From Arcobacteraceae bacterium (GTDB taxonomy: Bacteria > Campylobacterota > Campylobacteria > Campylobacterales > Arcobacteraceae): a stretch of 64,000 nucleotides of DNA. Shown here in pieces: positions 52,341 through 62,335 of the stretch. Location: positions 19,790-83,789 of the forward strand of contig JAGLOP010000009.1 of assembly GCA_023138835.1 (NCBI GenBank). Reading direction: 5' to 3'. Under the pieces are notes generated by a model that saw only the letters and a list, made by a program, of their open reading frames with translations, made no database searches and was not told where the DNA came from. The position numbers were made by a program, and so were the translations under genes. Position 1 is the stretch's first letter. The number at the start of each line of letters is the position of its first letter.

Positions 52341-55289
52341 ATGACAACTATTACTACCATACTGAAATTTACTATTTTTTCTTTATTATTTCAAAGTATT
52401 TTATTTGCAGATAGAGGTGACTTTGAAAAAGTAACACTGCAGCTTCAATGGCTGCACCAATTTCAATTTGCCGGATATTATATAGCAAAAGAGAAAGATT
52501 TTTACAAGCAAGTTGGTTTAAAAGTAGATATTAAAGAGTTTAAACAAGGGATAAATCCTGTAAATATAGTAACTTCAAATAAAGCAACCTACGGAGTTGG
52601 ACGATCATCTTTGATTATTGATAAATCAAACGGCGCTAATATTAAACTTTTATCAGCAATCTTTCAATCTTCACCTTCTGTACTAGTAGCAACGAAGAAA
52701 TCAAATATTAAAACTATAAAAGATTTTACAGGCAAACGAATTATGACAACTCCTAATATTTCTCAGACTGTATCAATACAGGCCATGGCAAAGCAAAAAG
52801 GTGTAAATATCAATAATATGATAATACAAAAACACTCTTTTGATATAAATGATTTAATAAAAGGCAAAACAGATTTGATGGCATCATATATATCAAATGA
52901 ACCATTTATGCTAAAACAAAAGGGGATAAAATACACTGTTTTTGATCCAAAAGATTATGGTTTTGATTTTTACAGTGATATATTGTTTACAAGTGATGAT
53001 GAAGTGATAAAGCATAAGCAAAGGGCTTTAAAATTTAAAGCCGCAACACTAAAAGGTTGGCAATATGCCTTTAATAATATTGATGAAACAGTAAATATAA
53101 TACTAGAAAAATACAATACTCAAAATAAATCAAAAGAAGCCTTAATCTATGAAGCAAACGAACTTAAAAAATTAGCATTTTATAATACAAAGAAGCTGGG
53201 AACAATAGATATAAACAAGATACAAAGAATATATGATATTTATAATGTAATTGGGCTTGTTAAAAATAAAGTTAATATGGATGAATTTATTTTTAAAGCT
53301 AAAAAAGATAATTTATCATTAACATTTGATGAAACACAATATATTCAAAATAATAAAATCATAAGAATGTGTAACAATCATAAAGTAGCACCGCTAGAGT
53401 TTGCGGTTAACGGAAACCAAAATGATATGCAGGGTATTTCCATAGATACATTAAAACTTATTGAAGAACAATTAGATATAAAATTTGTAAATGTCAATAC
53501 AAAAAATTGGGAAGAATCACAACAATTTTTAAAAGAAAAAAAATGTGATATTTTACCGCTGACAGCAAAAACTCCTGAGCGGGAAGAATATGCCAACTTT
53601 ACAAAATCATATTTAAATCTGCCGCTTGCAATATTTACACATAAAAATAGTGCTACTGTTGTAGATTTTGAAGATATTATAGATAAGTCTATGGCAAGAA
53701 GAAACGGTTCTGGATTAATAACAAAATTAAAAAACAAATATCCAAATATAAATATTATCCAAACTGCAAATGCACTGGAATCATTACAGTATGTCAATAA
53801 CGAAAAAGCATACTTTTCAATTGGGATGATTCCTATTGTTTCAAATTTGATGTCAAAATATTTGTTGGAAAATATACATATTGCAGGATACACAGATATA
53901 ATTTATCATTTGAGTATTGCAGTTAGAGATGATGATATACTATTGTTAAATATTTTAAATAAATCACTTGACAATATAACCAAAAAACAACATAAACAAA
54001 TATATAGGAAATGGGTAAATCCAATAGTAAAAGAAAAGATAACTGACTATACTCTCCTTTTACAAATTTTATTCATAGTAATTATTGTGCTCTTAGCACT
54101 TGCATACAAGCACTTTACATTAAAAAGTTTAAATATACAATTAGAAAAACAAGTTGAAGAGAAAACAAAAGATTTAAAAGATATAAATAAAAATCTTAAA
54201 GTTATAATAAAAAACAAAACTCAAGAATTGCAAAAAAATATAGATATGATTAGTAAATATGTAATTTTTTCTAAAACTGATTTAAAAGGTATTATTACAG
54301 AAGCAAGTGATGCCTTTTCTGATATATCTCAATACTCGAAAAAGGAACTAATAGGAAAACCTCATAATATAATCAGACATCCTGATATGCCTGCAAGTGC
54401 ATTTAAGGATATGTGGTCAACAATACAATCGGACGAAGTATGGAAAGGTGAAGTTAAAAATCTAAAAAAGGACGGCACATATTATTGGATTGAAGCAAAT
54501 ATCTCACCAGAATATGATAAAAACGGTAATATACAAGGTTATTTAGCAGTTAGGCACGATATAACGGCTAAAAAAGATTTTGAAAAGCAACATATACAAT
54601 TAATACAATCAGCAAAAATGGCTTCTATGGGTGAAATGATAGGAAATATTGCCCATCAATGGAGACAGCCCCTGTCTGTAATATCAATGGGTGCTTCGGG
54701 TATGCAAATACAAAAAGAACAAGATATTCTTACGGACAAAATGTTTAATGAAACTTGTAAAATGATTGATGAAAATACACAATATCTATCAAAAACGATA
54801 GATGATTTCACAAACTTTATAAAAGATGACAGAGTGAGAAAAATATTTGAGTTAGAAGCTGTAATTAAAAGTTTTTTAAATTTAATTGAAGGCTCTGTTA
54901 AAAGTAACAATATAGATATAATAATAAATTTGCAAAAGAATATCAAAATAGATGGCTATGAAAATGAACTAACACAGTGTTTTATAAATATATTTAAGAA
55001 TGCAAAAGATATATTCAAAGAGAGAAAAATAAAAAACAAATTAATCTTTTTATCAACTAAAATAGAAGATAATAAAGCAATTATAGAAATAAGGGATAAT
55101 GCAGGCGGTATTTCAGATGATATATTGTCTAAAATATTTGAACCATACTTTACTACAAAACATCAATCACAAGGAACAGGTTTAGGACTTCATATGAGTA
55201 AAGATATAATTGAAAAACATTTAAAAGGTAGATTATATGCTAAAAATACAAATGATGGTGCTATTTTTTATATAGAATTACCACTTTAA
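52341..55289 (+). CDS. hybrid sensor kinase: NMT1-like and SBP_bac_3-like sensor domains, PAS, histidine kinase
   Basis: The 982-residue protein has a signal sequence, then an NMT1/THI5-like binding domain (about 28-290, L-Q-L-Q-W-L-H-Q-F-Q-F-A-G-Y-Y). A second amino-acid-binding type domain (SBP_bac_3, about 335-560) is followed by a membrane helix at 573-591, a coiled coil and a PAS domain (about 635-750, H-P-D-M-P-A-S-A-F). The kinase has H-box N-I-A-H-Q-W-R-Q-P-L and G-T-G-L-G-L-H. Two fused periplasmic binding proteins suggest that it reads two small molecules; which ones is unknown. Confidence 0.88.
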   Translation: MTTITTILKFTIFSLLFQSILFADRGDFEKVTLQLQWLHQFQFAGYYIAKEKDFYKQVGLKVDIKEFKQGINPVNIVTSNKATYGVGRSSLIIDKSNGANIKLLSAIFQSSPSVLVATKKSNIKTIKDFTGKRIMTTPNISQTVSIQAMAKQKGVNINNMIIQKHSFDINDLIKGKTDLMASYISNEPFMLKQKGIKYTVFDPKDYGFDFYSDILFTSDDEVIKHKQRALKFKAATLKGWQYAFNNIDETVNIILEKYNTQNKSKEALIYEANELKKLAFYNTKKLGTIDINKIQRIYDIYNVIGLVKNKVNMDEFIFKAKKDNLSLTFDETQYIQNNKIIRMCNNHKVAPLEFAVNGNQNDMQGISIDTLKLIEEQLDIKFVNVNTKNWEESQQFLKEKKCDILPLTAKTPEREEYANFTKSYLNLPLAIFTHKNSATVVDFEDIIDKSMARRNGSGLITKLKNKYPNINIIQTANALESLQYVNNEKAYFSIGMIPIVSNLMSKYLLENIHIAGYTDIIYHLSIAVRDDDILLLNILNKSLDNITKKQHKQIYRKWVNPIVKEKITDYTLLLQILFIVIIVLLALAYKHFTLKSLNIQLEKQVEEKTKDLKDINKNLKVIIKNKTQELQKNIDMISKYVIFSKTDLKGIITEASDAFSDISQYSKKELIGKPHNIIRHPDMPASAFKDMWSTIQSDEVWKGEVKNLKKDGTYYWIEANISPEYDKNGNIQGYLAVRHDITAKKDFEKQHIQLIQSAKMASMGEMIGNIAHQWRQPLSVISMGASGMQIQKEQDILTDKMFNETCKMIDENTQYLSKTIDDFTNFIKDDRVRKIFELEAVIKSFLNLIEGSVKSNNIDIIINLQKNIKIDGYENELTQCFINIFKNAKDIFKERKIKNKLIFLSTKIEDNKAIIEIRDNAGGISDDILSKIFEPYFTTKHQSQGTGLGLHMSKDIIEKHLKGRLYAKNTNDGAIFYIELPL

Positions 55290-55581
55290 TTATGAATGAA
55301 TTTTAACTGTTAGATTTACAGACCCAAAAAAAATAACTGTTTATTACTAAATATACTATTATTTTCTAACCAACTCCCAATATTTATCAAATGCTGATTT
55401 TTTATCCTCATAATTAAAATCTAAATAGTGTTCTATAACTCCACTTTGTTTATGTTCTAAACAATAATCAGCTAACATACTATCAATTTTACATTCTCTT
55501 ATCATTGATCTGGAGATCAAACTATAATAATAAATTATAAATTAGCCTCCCATATTTTTAATTAGGTCGATTTTGTTAAAG
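55290..55581. other. non-coding gap holding an integrase-like tail
   Basis: The only item seen is the 48-codon minus-strand frame at 55359-55505 described separately. The rest is AT-rich with no promoter or repeat I would defend. Confidence 0.5.
55359..55505 (-). pseudogene. possible C-terminal remnant of a tyrosine recombinase
   Basis: The 48-codon frame reads M-I-R-E-C-K-I-D-S...H-K-Q-S-G-V-I-E-H-Y-L-D-F...A-F-D-K-Y-W-E-L-V. The pattern of a His followed about seven residues later by an E-H-Y-L motif, then a K-(Y/W) tail, resembles the nucleophile region and end of phage-type integrases. The frame closes a short way upstream, so only the end remains. Confidence 0.35.
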
Positions 55582-56019
55582 CTATAAATCTCTCACACAC
55601 CTTACGCAATAATTAACCACTTTTTCATCATCATTATCATCACCGCTTACAAAGCATATTAAACGTGCATTGTTTTTATTTTCAGGTAAGCTTGTACTAG
55701 TCCAATAACTATCTGCAGAAATATTTTTAAAAATAGTACAAATTGAAGGGTCAGCTCTATCACTATCTACTATTGTTTCAAGTTCTTTAATACTAGGAAG
55801 TCTCCAATCATTAAACCCAGATAGTAAAAGGTTGTTACAGTATCTGTTTGCATCTTTCCAGTTTTTTTCATTTGTTTTAGCTTCTTTATTGTCTTGCCAC
55901 ATAAGTTTATTTTTATTGTCAATTACAATATTTTCAATATCATTACGAACAAATTCTTTTCCATAAACACTATTTAGTAAAATAAATAAAAAAACAACAT
56001 ATCCTACAGTTTTTTTCAT
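55582..56019 (-). CDS. secreted Lcl/DUF1566 domain protein
   Basis: The 145-residue protein has a signal peptide (V-G-Y-V-V-F-L-F-I-L-L-N-S-V-Y-G, cut about residue 20). The DUF1566/Lcl domain follows: L-M-W-Q-D near 39, F-N-D-W-R-L-P-S-I-K-E-L near 69, Y-W-T-S-T-S near 105 and C-V-R-C-V-R near the end. These domains occur in bacterial surface or secreted proteins, some adhesive. It lies beside the integrase-like remnant and a long gap, so it may be a leftover of a mobile region. Confidence 0.75.
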   Translation of the reverse strand: MKKTVGYVVFLFILLNSVYGKEFVRNDIENIVIDNKNKLMWQDNKEAKTNEKNWKDANRYCNNLLLSGFNDWRLPSIKELETIVDSDRADPSICTIFKNISADSYWTSTSLPENKNNARLICFVSGDDNDDEKVVNYCVRCVRDL

Positions 56020-56550
56020 TTTGTTAATACCTTATTTTATATTTTCAACTTATTTCTTGCTGTTTAACTAATTTCTCAAAATAAGTATGTCCCAAATAGA
56101 TTATATAAAAATAGATATAAAAAATGGGCTTAATGAAAAATTTAGGTGCCTAATTTAATATTTTTTGCCTAATCCAAGGCAATGATCTATCATATTTAGA
56201 AGTATTAAATGTCATAAACTTAAGTACAATTTAATTTTGTAAAAAGTTTATCTTCATTCCATTGTATATATTTATTTTTACTTAGATAAATGAAAAAATC
56301 AATCAATAAGAGTATTATTAACTGTAGCAAATATGCATTCTGAAATTTTGATAGAAATATAATTTATCATAATAAGTAACTGTGCTAAAACTGCGCTAAA
56401 AACAACCATAAATAACTACTTTTTTTAATAAACTAATTTGCTAGAAGTGTTTATTTATGGGCTTTTGTAGTTATTCATGATTATCATATATTCATCCGCT
56501 GCTCTCTGCCACTTTATTTATATTCCACAAATTTTTATGTATTAATATTT
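56020..56550. other. 531 bp gap without a recognised gene
   Basis: No supported frame was found. An inverted repeat CCATAAATAA (56406-56415) / TTATTTATGG (56451-56460), about 90 bp downstream of the kinase stop at 56551, may be a terminator for that gene. The rest is AT-rich. Confidence 0.5.
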
Positions 56551-58593
56551 TTAACCCAACGGCAATATTATTATAAACTCAGCTCCAGTATAGCTTTTAC
56601 CCTTATATTCATAACTTACATTATTTGCTTCAATATTTCCACCCATACCATCAACAATTAAATTATAAGTCATATGAAGTCCGAGTCCTGTTCCTTGAGA
56701 TTTATGTTTGGTTGTAAAATATGGTTCAAATATTTTAGGTAATATATCATTTGGAATTCCAGATGCATTATCTTTTATTTTTATAATTGCATTACCGTCA
56801 TGTATTGAAGTTGTAATGAATATTAATTTATCTTTCACTTCTTTTTCATTCAGTATATCTTTAGCATTATTGAATATATTAATTAAACATTGTGTTAGTT
56901 CATTTTCATAACCATCTATCTTTATATCTTCTTCTAAATCTAATATTATTTTTATATGATAACTTTTAATTGAACCTTCAACTAAATGTAAAAAACTATC
57001 TACATTATCTTCTAAACTAAATATAGTTTTATTTCTATCTCCTTTAATGAAATCACTAAAGTCATCAATTGTTTTTGATAAATATTGTGCATTTTTATTT
57101 ATTGCCTTACAAGTTTCATTAAAAGATTTATCTGTAAGCATATTAAATTCTTTTTGCATTTTCATACCTGTAGCAGCTGTAGATATTACAGATAATGGTT
57201 GTCTCCATTGATGGGCGATATTACCTATCATCTCCCCCATTGAAGCCATTTTTGATTGTTCATATAAAAGCTTATCTTTATATCTTTGCTCTGTAATATC
57301 ACGAACACTAATAAGTATTCTATTAGGATTTTTCAGTAAAGACATAGACATGTTTGTTAAAATGGATTTATTACCTTTGATGATACACTCTTTTTCAAAG
57401 TTTTTAATAAATCCAACTCTTAAAACTTCTTCTATAGCTTTTTTTGATGCTTCGACATCCTTATTATGTGTTAAGCGTAAACATGAAGTACTTAATAATT
57501 CATTCTCACTAAAACCTGTCATTTCTAAATAAGCAGGATTTACTGCAAGAAAATTTGATTTCATATCCAAAATAGCAATAGCATCTTTACTTCCATTGTA
57601 TATTGCTTCAAAAGTTTCTTTTTGTTCTTTTAATTCTAGTGTTCTATTTTTTACTTTTTCTTCGAGCGTATCATTTAATATTTTGGCTTTATGTTCACTA
57701 TCTTTTAATTCATTATGAAGCTTTATACTTACTTGGATATTATCGTTTATCTCTTTTGACATTTGTCCAATTTCATCATTAGCATAAACATAAGAAGAAG
57801 ATATATCTTCTTCTTTATTTTGTAAAAATGAAAAAAAGTTACTGAGTTCACATTTTAAATTATTAAGTGGTTTAGTAATTACTTTTCTTATTAAAAAATA
57901 TAAAATAGTTGATGCAATCAAGATAAGAACTATGGCACTAAACATTATTATATATATTAATTGATTCGTATCATTTATTATCTGTTCTTTCTTTTGAGCA
58001 ATTTCTTTTTCTTCTTTACTCATATATTCACCGGTACCTACAAACCATCTCCAATCTTGTACACCAAAAGAATATGATATTTTAGTTTGATAAGCACTGT
58101 CTTTTGTAGTTTTCCATTTATAATTATAAAAATGTCCACCACCTTTTTTAGCATTAGCAATATGGTCTTTAATAACCCACTTACCACCTCCACCTTTTAA
58201 ATTAAGTAAATTTTTACCAATCAAATCAGGTCGTGGATTAAATGCTAATGGCACTCCATCATATGACCATACAAAAACATATCCAGAATCATTGCCATAT
58301 ACCATAGAATCCATAGCTTTTATGGCATCATTTTTTATTTGTTGAAGTTCTAAGGGAGTTGTGGTAGAAGTAACTTTATCTCTATATATTTGCAAAACAC
58401 CTTTTGCCATATCTACATAATTTTTTAAAGCTTCTTTTTTTGCTTTTATTACTTGTTTCTCATATTGTATTACATTATTATGACTCATACTCTCAATAGT
58501 TTTTACAGATTGAGTTGTTAAAATAATTGTTGATATAATTACTTCTATCAAAACTATCATAAAAAGCTTAGTATTTAAGGAAAGATTCTTCAT
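56551..58593 (-). CDS. Cache-PAS sensor histidine kinase
   Basis: The 680-residue protein has membrane helices at about 8-26 and 212-235. A Cache domain (G-N-D-S-G-Y-V-F-V-W near 100, W-R-W-F-V-G-T-G-E-Y near 180) lies in the periplasm. A HAMP-like segment, a coiled coil and a PAS domain (about 330-440) lead to the H-box N-I-A-H-Q-W-R-Q-P-L and ATP-binding motifs N-N-A-K-D-I-L, D-N-A-S-G-I-P and G-T-G-L-G-L-H. The N-box/G1 region has D-N-A-S-G where most neighbours have D-N-A-G-G. Its C-terminal half is very similar to the next gene's. Confidence 0.9.
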   Translation of the reverse strand: MKNLSLNTKLFMIVLIEVIISTIILTTQSVKTIESMSHNNVIQYEKQVIKAKKEALKNYVDMAKGVLQIYRDKVTSTTTPLELQQIKNDAIKAMDSMVYGNDSGYVFVWSYDGVPLAFNPRPDLIGKNLLNLKGGGGKWVIKDHIANAKKGGGHFYNYKWKTTKDSAYQTKISYSFGVQDWRWFVGTGEYMSKEEKEIAQKKEQIINDTNQLIYIIMFSAIVLILIASTILYFLIRKVITKPLNNLKCELSNFFSFLQNKEEDISSSYVYANDEIGQMSKEINDNIQVSIKLHNELKDSEHKAKILNDTLEEKVKNRTLELKEQKETFEAIYNGSKDAIAILDMKSNFLAVNPAYLEMTGFSENELLSTSCLRLTHNKDVEASKKAIEEVLRVGFIKNFEKECIIKGNKSILTNMSMSLLKNPNRILISVRDITEQRYKDKLLYEQSKMASMGEMIGNIAHQWRQPLSVISTAATGMKMQKEFNMLTDKSFNETCKAINKNAQYLSKTIDDFSDFIKGDRNKTIFSLEDNVDSFLHLVEGSIKSYHIKIILDLEEDIKIDGYENELTQCLINIFNNAKDILNEKEVKDKLIFITTSIHDGNAIIKIKDNASGIPNDILPKIFEPYFTTKHKSQGTGLGLHMTYNLIVDGMGGNIEANNVSYEYKGKSYTGAEFIIILPLG

Positions 58594-58605
58594 TTATTAC
58601 CTTGA

Positions 58606-59739
58606 TTAACCCAACGGCAATGTTATTACAAACTCAGCTCCAGTATAGCTTTTACCCTCATATTCATAAGTAATGTTTACCGCTTCAATATTTCCATTCA
58701 TCCCATTTACTATTAGGTTATAAGTCATATGCAACCCTAATCCAGTGCCAAGAGATTGATGTTTGGTTGTAAAATACGGTTCAAATATTTTTGGTAATAT
58801 TTCATCTGAAATTCCACCACCACTATCTTTAAATTTTATAAAGATATTATTATCATCTGTATATGTTGTAATAAATACCAATTTATTATTTTCATCCATC
58901 TCATTTAAAATATCTTTTGAGTTATTAAGCATATTTATAAAAGATTGTATAAACTCATTTGGGTATCCATCTATTTTTATATCTTCTTGTAAATCTAGTA
59001 TTACATTTATATTATTATCTTCAATAGTTGTCTTAACCAGAGTTAAAAAGTTTTCTATATTATCTTTCAAATCAAAAATCTCTACTTTGCCATTATGTTT
59101 AATAATCTCACTAAAATCATTAATTGTTTGTGAAAGATATTGTGCATTTTTATCTATCATACTACAAGTTTTAAAAAAGAATTCATCTGTAAGATCGCCA
59201 AATTCTTTTTGAATTTCCATACCTGTTGCACCGGTAGATATTGCGGATAAAGGTTGTCGCCATTGGTGAGCAATATTTCCTATTAACTCACCTAAAGCAG
59301 CCATTTTTTCTATTTTGAAAAGCCGTTGTTGTTGTATTTCATTAGTTTTTTCCAAAAAAATATTTTTTGAGATTTTATTAATTTTACCCATTAATATTTT
59401 AATTGGCACAGGTTTTAAAAGATAGCCGTCAACTTGTAAATTTATAGCTTCATGTAAAAAATTAACTTCATTATGTGCCGTAGTAAAAATTATTGGTATC
59501 TCAGGATTTATTTCTATTATTTTTTTTGCCATATCTATACCACTCATATTTGGCATTTTTATATCTGTTATAACAATATCTATAGAATTTTCATTAAAAA
59601 GATCCAATCCACTTTGTCCGTCAGGAGCAACATAAAGTTTTTTTGCGCACCTGTTTAAAGTTTTTGTATATCCTTCTCTAATATTTTCCTCATCCTCTAC
59701 ATAAAGTATATTTGCTGTTTTTAAATATTCATTTGTCAT
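58606..59739 (-). CDS. receiver-histidine kinase hybrid
   Basis: The 377-residue cytoplasmic protein starts with a receiver domain (L-Y-V-E-D-E-E-N, phospho-acceptor D in I-T-D-I-K-M-P, Lys in L-L-K-P) and ends with kinase domains: H-box N-I-A-H-Q-W-R-Q-P-L and G-T-G-L-G-L-H. This order, receiver first, differs from most hybrids. The kinase part closely resembles that of the gene downstream (for example Y-T-G-A-E-F and L-P-L-G at the end). It starts five bases after the preceding kinase gene, so it probably works in the same pathway. Confidence 0.88.
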   Translation of the reverse strand: MTNEYLKTANILYVEDEENIREGYTKTLNRCAKKLYVAPDGQSGLDLFNENSIDIVITDIKMPNMSGIDMAKKIIEINPEIPIIFTTAHNEVNFLHEAINLQVDGYLLKPVPIKILMGKINKISKNIFLEKTNEIQQQRLFKIEKMAALGELIGNIAHQWRQPLSAISTGATGMEIQKEFGDLTDEFFFKTCSMIDKNAQYLSQTINDFSEIIKHNGKVEIFDLKDNIENFLTLVKTTIEDNNINVILDLQEDIKIDGYPNEFIQSFINMLNNSKDILNEMDENNKLVFITTYTDDNNIFIKFKDSGGGISDEILPKIFEPYFTTKHQSLGTGLGLHMTYNLIVNGMNGNIEAVNITYEYEGKSYTGAEFVITLPLG

Positions 59740-59743
59740 TTTT

Positions 59744-61255
59744 TTATCCTAATTCTATAATAAATTTTGCACCGCCATCTACACTAGATACACTAATCTT
59801 TCCACCCATATTATCCTCAATAATCATTTTGGACATATAAAGTCCCATACCCGTACCTTTACCTTGTTCTTTTGTTGTGTAGTAAGGCTCAAAGATTCTT
59901 TCTATGATATCAAATGGTATCCCTCCACCATTGTCTGTAACTATCACTTTGTTTGTTAAATGGTTTATCAATAATATATCTATTTGACCATTTTCTTGCT
60001 TAGATTCAATAATAGCATCTTTTGCATTTGAAATTAAATTCATTATCACTTGTAAAAATTCATTTTCAAATCCATAAATTATAAAATCTTCCCCTGTAAG
60101 ATCAATCTTTATATTATATTTATTTAATTCAGATATTTGAATATTAACACTATCTTCAATAGCTTCTTTGACACTAAACTCAGCTTTTTGCTTATCTATT
60201 CTATAAAAATTCCTAAAATTATCTATTGTTCTACTCATAAAATGTAATGTTTTAGTTTGTTCAATTATAAACTTCTCTAAAAACTCTTTATCTATTACCC
60301 CATCTTCATAATCAAACTCAAGATTTTCAATATTTACATTTAAAGAGTTTAATGGTTGTCTCCATTGATGGGCAATATTTCCTATCATCTCTCCCATTGA
60401 TGCTAATTTGCTTTGCCGAATAAGGATTTTTTGCTGTTCCATCCGTTTTGCAACTTCATTAACTACTTTATCTTCTAATTCATAGTTTAACTTATTTAGC
60501 TTCTCTTTCTGCTCTTTTAACACTACGCTTGAAGCTCTTATAGTGTTAATCATATTATTCATTGTATTTGAAAGAGTAAATATCTCTATAGAACCTTGCG
60601 CAGGGATTAATTCAATTGGAATTCCATCATCATCACTATAACTTATAGCTTTGACAATATTTGAAATTGGCTTTAAAATAAAAAGATGTATTGTGATAAA
60701 AAGTAATACAATAAGCAATATAGAGATTAAAATGGTTTCTATAAAAGTTTCTATTATTATATTATTTAGTTCTATATTCATAAAACGATCAGAACTATAA
60801 ATTGTAATGATGCCTAATTTATTCCCCAAGGTAGTTATGATATTTTGTTTATCAATGTAATATGATTCTTCTAGTTGTTTAATTTGTTCTTTGTTATTGG
60901 GATCAAAATCAATAATATTCCAATTTTTATCTCGAATTTTACCACTAGTTAATGAATCTGTACCTAGAACCTTTCCCATATTATAATCTTGAACAACAAT
61001 AGCAAAAATACTTTTATGTCCCATTTCATTATATATTAAATTTTCATATTCATTGACAGAGTATGCCTCAATATAATGGGTAACATTTTTTTGTAGTGGT
61101 GCGATAGTAATCTCTGAATTGTATCTTATCTCTTCTATTATCTTTTGTTTTGTTTCAAAATATGTAAAAGTTGACTGCACAGACATTATTATGACAATAG
61201 TTGAGATGATGATTATCCCAAGAGTTACATATAATGACTGTTTTTTAATATTCAT
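59744..61255 (-). CDS. membrane sensor histidine kinase, partner of type 1 binding protein
   Basis: The 503-residue protein has membrane helices at about 9-30 and 172-190 around a periplasmic sensor. A HAMP-like region and coiled coil lead to the H-box N-I-A-H-Q-W-R-Q-P-L-N-S-L, and ATP-binding motifs N-A-K-D-A-I, D-N-G-G-G-I-P and G-T-G-M-G-L-Y follow. It lies 19 bp downstream of a periplasmic binding protein gene and is probably its signalling partner. The C-terminal half is nearly the same as the partial kinase at 63389-64000. Confidence 0.9.
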   Translation of the reverse strand: MNIKKQSLYVTLGIIIISTIVIIMSVQSTFTYFETKQKIIEEIRYNSEITIAPLQKNVTHYIEAYSVNEYENLIYNEMGHKSIFAIVVQDYNMGKVLGTDSLTSGKIRDKNWNIIDFDPNNKEQIKQLEESYYIDKQNIITTLGNKLGIITIYSSDRFMNIELNNIIIETFIETILISILLIVLLFITIHLFILKPISNIVKAISYSDDDGIPIELIPAQGSIEIFTLSNTMNNMINTIRASSVVLKEQKEKLNKLNYELEDKVVNEVAKRMEQQKILIRQSKLASMGEMIGNIAHQWRQPLNSLNVNIENLEFDYEDGVIDKEFLEKFIIEQTKTLHFMSRTIDNFRNFYRIDKQKAEFSVKEAIEDSVNIQISELNKYNIKIDLTGEDFIIYGFENEFLQVIMNLISNAKDAIIESKQENGQIDILLINHLTNKVIVTDNGGGIPFDIIERIFEPYYTTKEQGKGTGMGLYMSKMIIEDNMGGKISVSSVDGGAKFIIELG

Positions 61256-61274
61256 TTTTAATATCTAAAGCAAT

Positions 61275-62300
61275 CTATTTTATCTCAATACCAAGGGTAT
61301 TTCTTTTAATAATTGGCAACATTTCCTCCATATTCTCTTTAGATATAAACAAAATAGGTAGCTGTAGATTTTTCTCCACTTTTTTACCCTTTAGATGCTT
61401 ATCCAAAGCATTAACTGATTCTTCTCCCATCAAGTAAGGCTGTTGCATCGCAGCACCTAAAAGTATCCCTTTTGAAATAATATCTAAAAATATCGGCTCC
61501 GCATCAAAGCATATCAATAAAATATCATCTTTTTTACCTGCATCTTTTATAGCATCAAGTGCTCCTTGGTATCTGTTTGAACCTTGAAGCCAAAGAGCTC
61601 TTAAATTTGGATTCATTTGAATCAGCTCTTTAGAAAAATCGTAGGTCTCTTGATATGAAAAAGTTACTTGTTCTCTAATCCATATCCCTTTTATCCCTGC
61701 CTCATTCATAGCTTTCATAAATCCTGCCGTTCTAACTTTTCCATTTACTCTTTTTTGTGGAATTGCAACAATACCTACACTGCCATCTTTATCCCATCCA
61801 AGCTCTTTCATTTTTTTTGCAAGAACTTTTCCAGTCTTATAAGCACCCTCTTTATTATTTGAAGAGATATAAGAGACATATTCACCGCCATATGTTCCAA
61901 TATCAGATATAACCACAGGAATACCTGCTTTTTTTGCCAGCTTTAATATAGTCACAGCAGACGATGAGTTTATTGGAGAGATAATAATTCCAGAAACTTT
62001 ATCTCTTATAGCTTTTGCTGTATTTTCTAATTCTGTTTTTTTAATATTGTCTGCACTGTAAACATCAATCCTATAGCCCTTTGAGTTTGCAGCATTTTTG
62101 ATACCACGCGCCATAATATCCCAAAATGGGATTCTAATATCTGAAACAATATAAACTAACTTTTTTTTAGCCTGCTCTTTTCCGAATACTTTTGTATTTT
62201 CCATCGCCTGAGTTTCCGAAGGGGAAAAAAATACTGCAAACATAACTATCGCTAATGCGAAAAAGGAAATACCATTCATGCCAACTTTTATTTTATTCAT
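61275..62300 (-). CDS. periplasmic type 1 binding protein, copy 1
   Basis: The 341-residue protein has a signal peptide (about 1-32, ending T-Q-A-M-E) and a Peripla_BP_4-like body (V-Y-I-V-S-D-I-R-I-P-F-W near 49; G-I-I-I-S-P-I-N-S near 105; V-V-I-S-D-I-G near 130). Relatives bind sugars or autoinducers, or act as sensors beside kinases, as TorT does with TorS. No ABC permease is present, which favours a sensing role. It is a close paralogue of the next gene, with a stretch of about 90 residues (from K-K-K-L-V-Y to S-D-I-G-T) identical. Confidence 0.85.
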   Translation of the reverse strand: MNKIKVGMNGISFFALAIVMFAVFFSPSETQAMENTKVFGKEQAKKKLVYIVSDIRIPFWDIMARGIKNAANSKGYRIDVYSADNIKKTELENTAKAIRDKVSGIIISPINSSSAVTILKLAKKAGIPVVISDIGTYGGEYVSYISSNNKEGAYKTGKVLAKKMKELGWDKDGSVGIVAIPQKRVNGKVRTAGFMKAMNEAGIKGIWIREQVTFSYQETYDFSKELIQMNPNLRALWLQGSNRYQGALDAIKDAGKKDDILLICFDAEPIFLDIISKGILLGAAMQQPYLMGEESVNALDKHLKGKKVEKNLQLPILFISKENMEEMLPIIKRNTLGIEIK

Positions 62301-62335
62301 AACTTTACTTTCTCTTTAGTTGTATCATAATTCTA

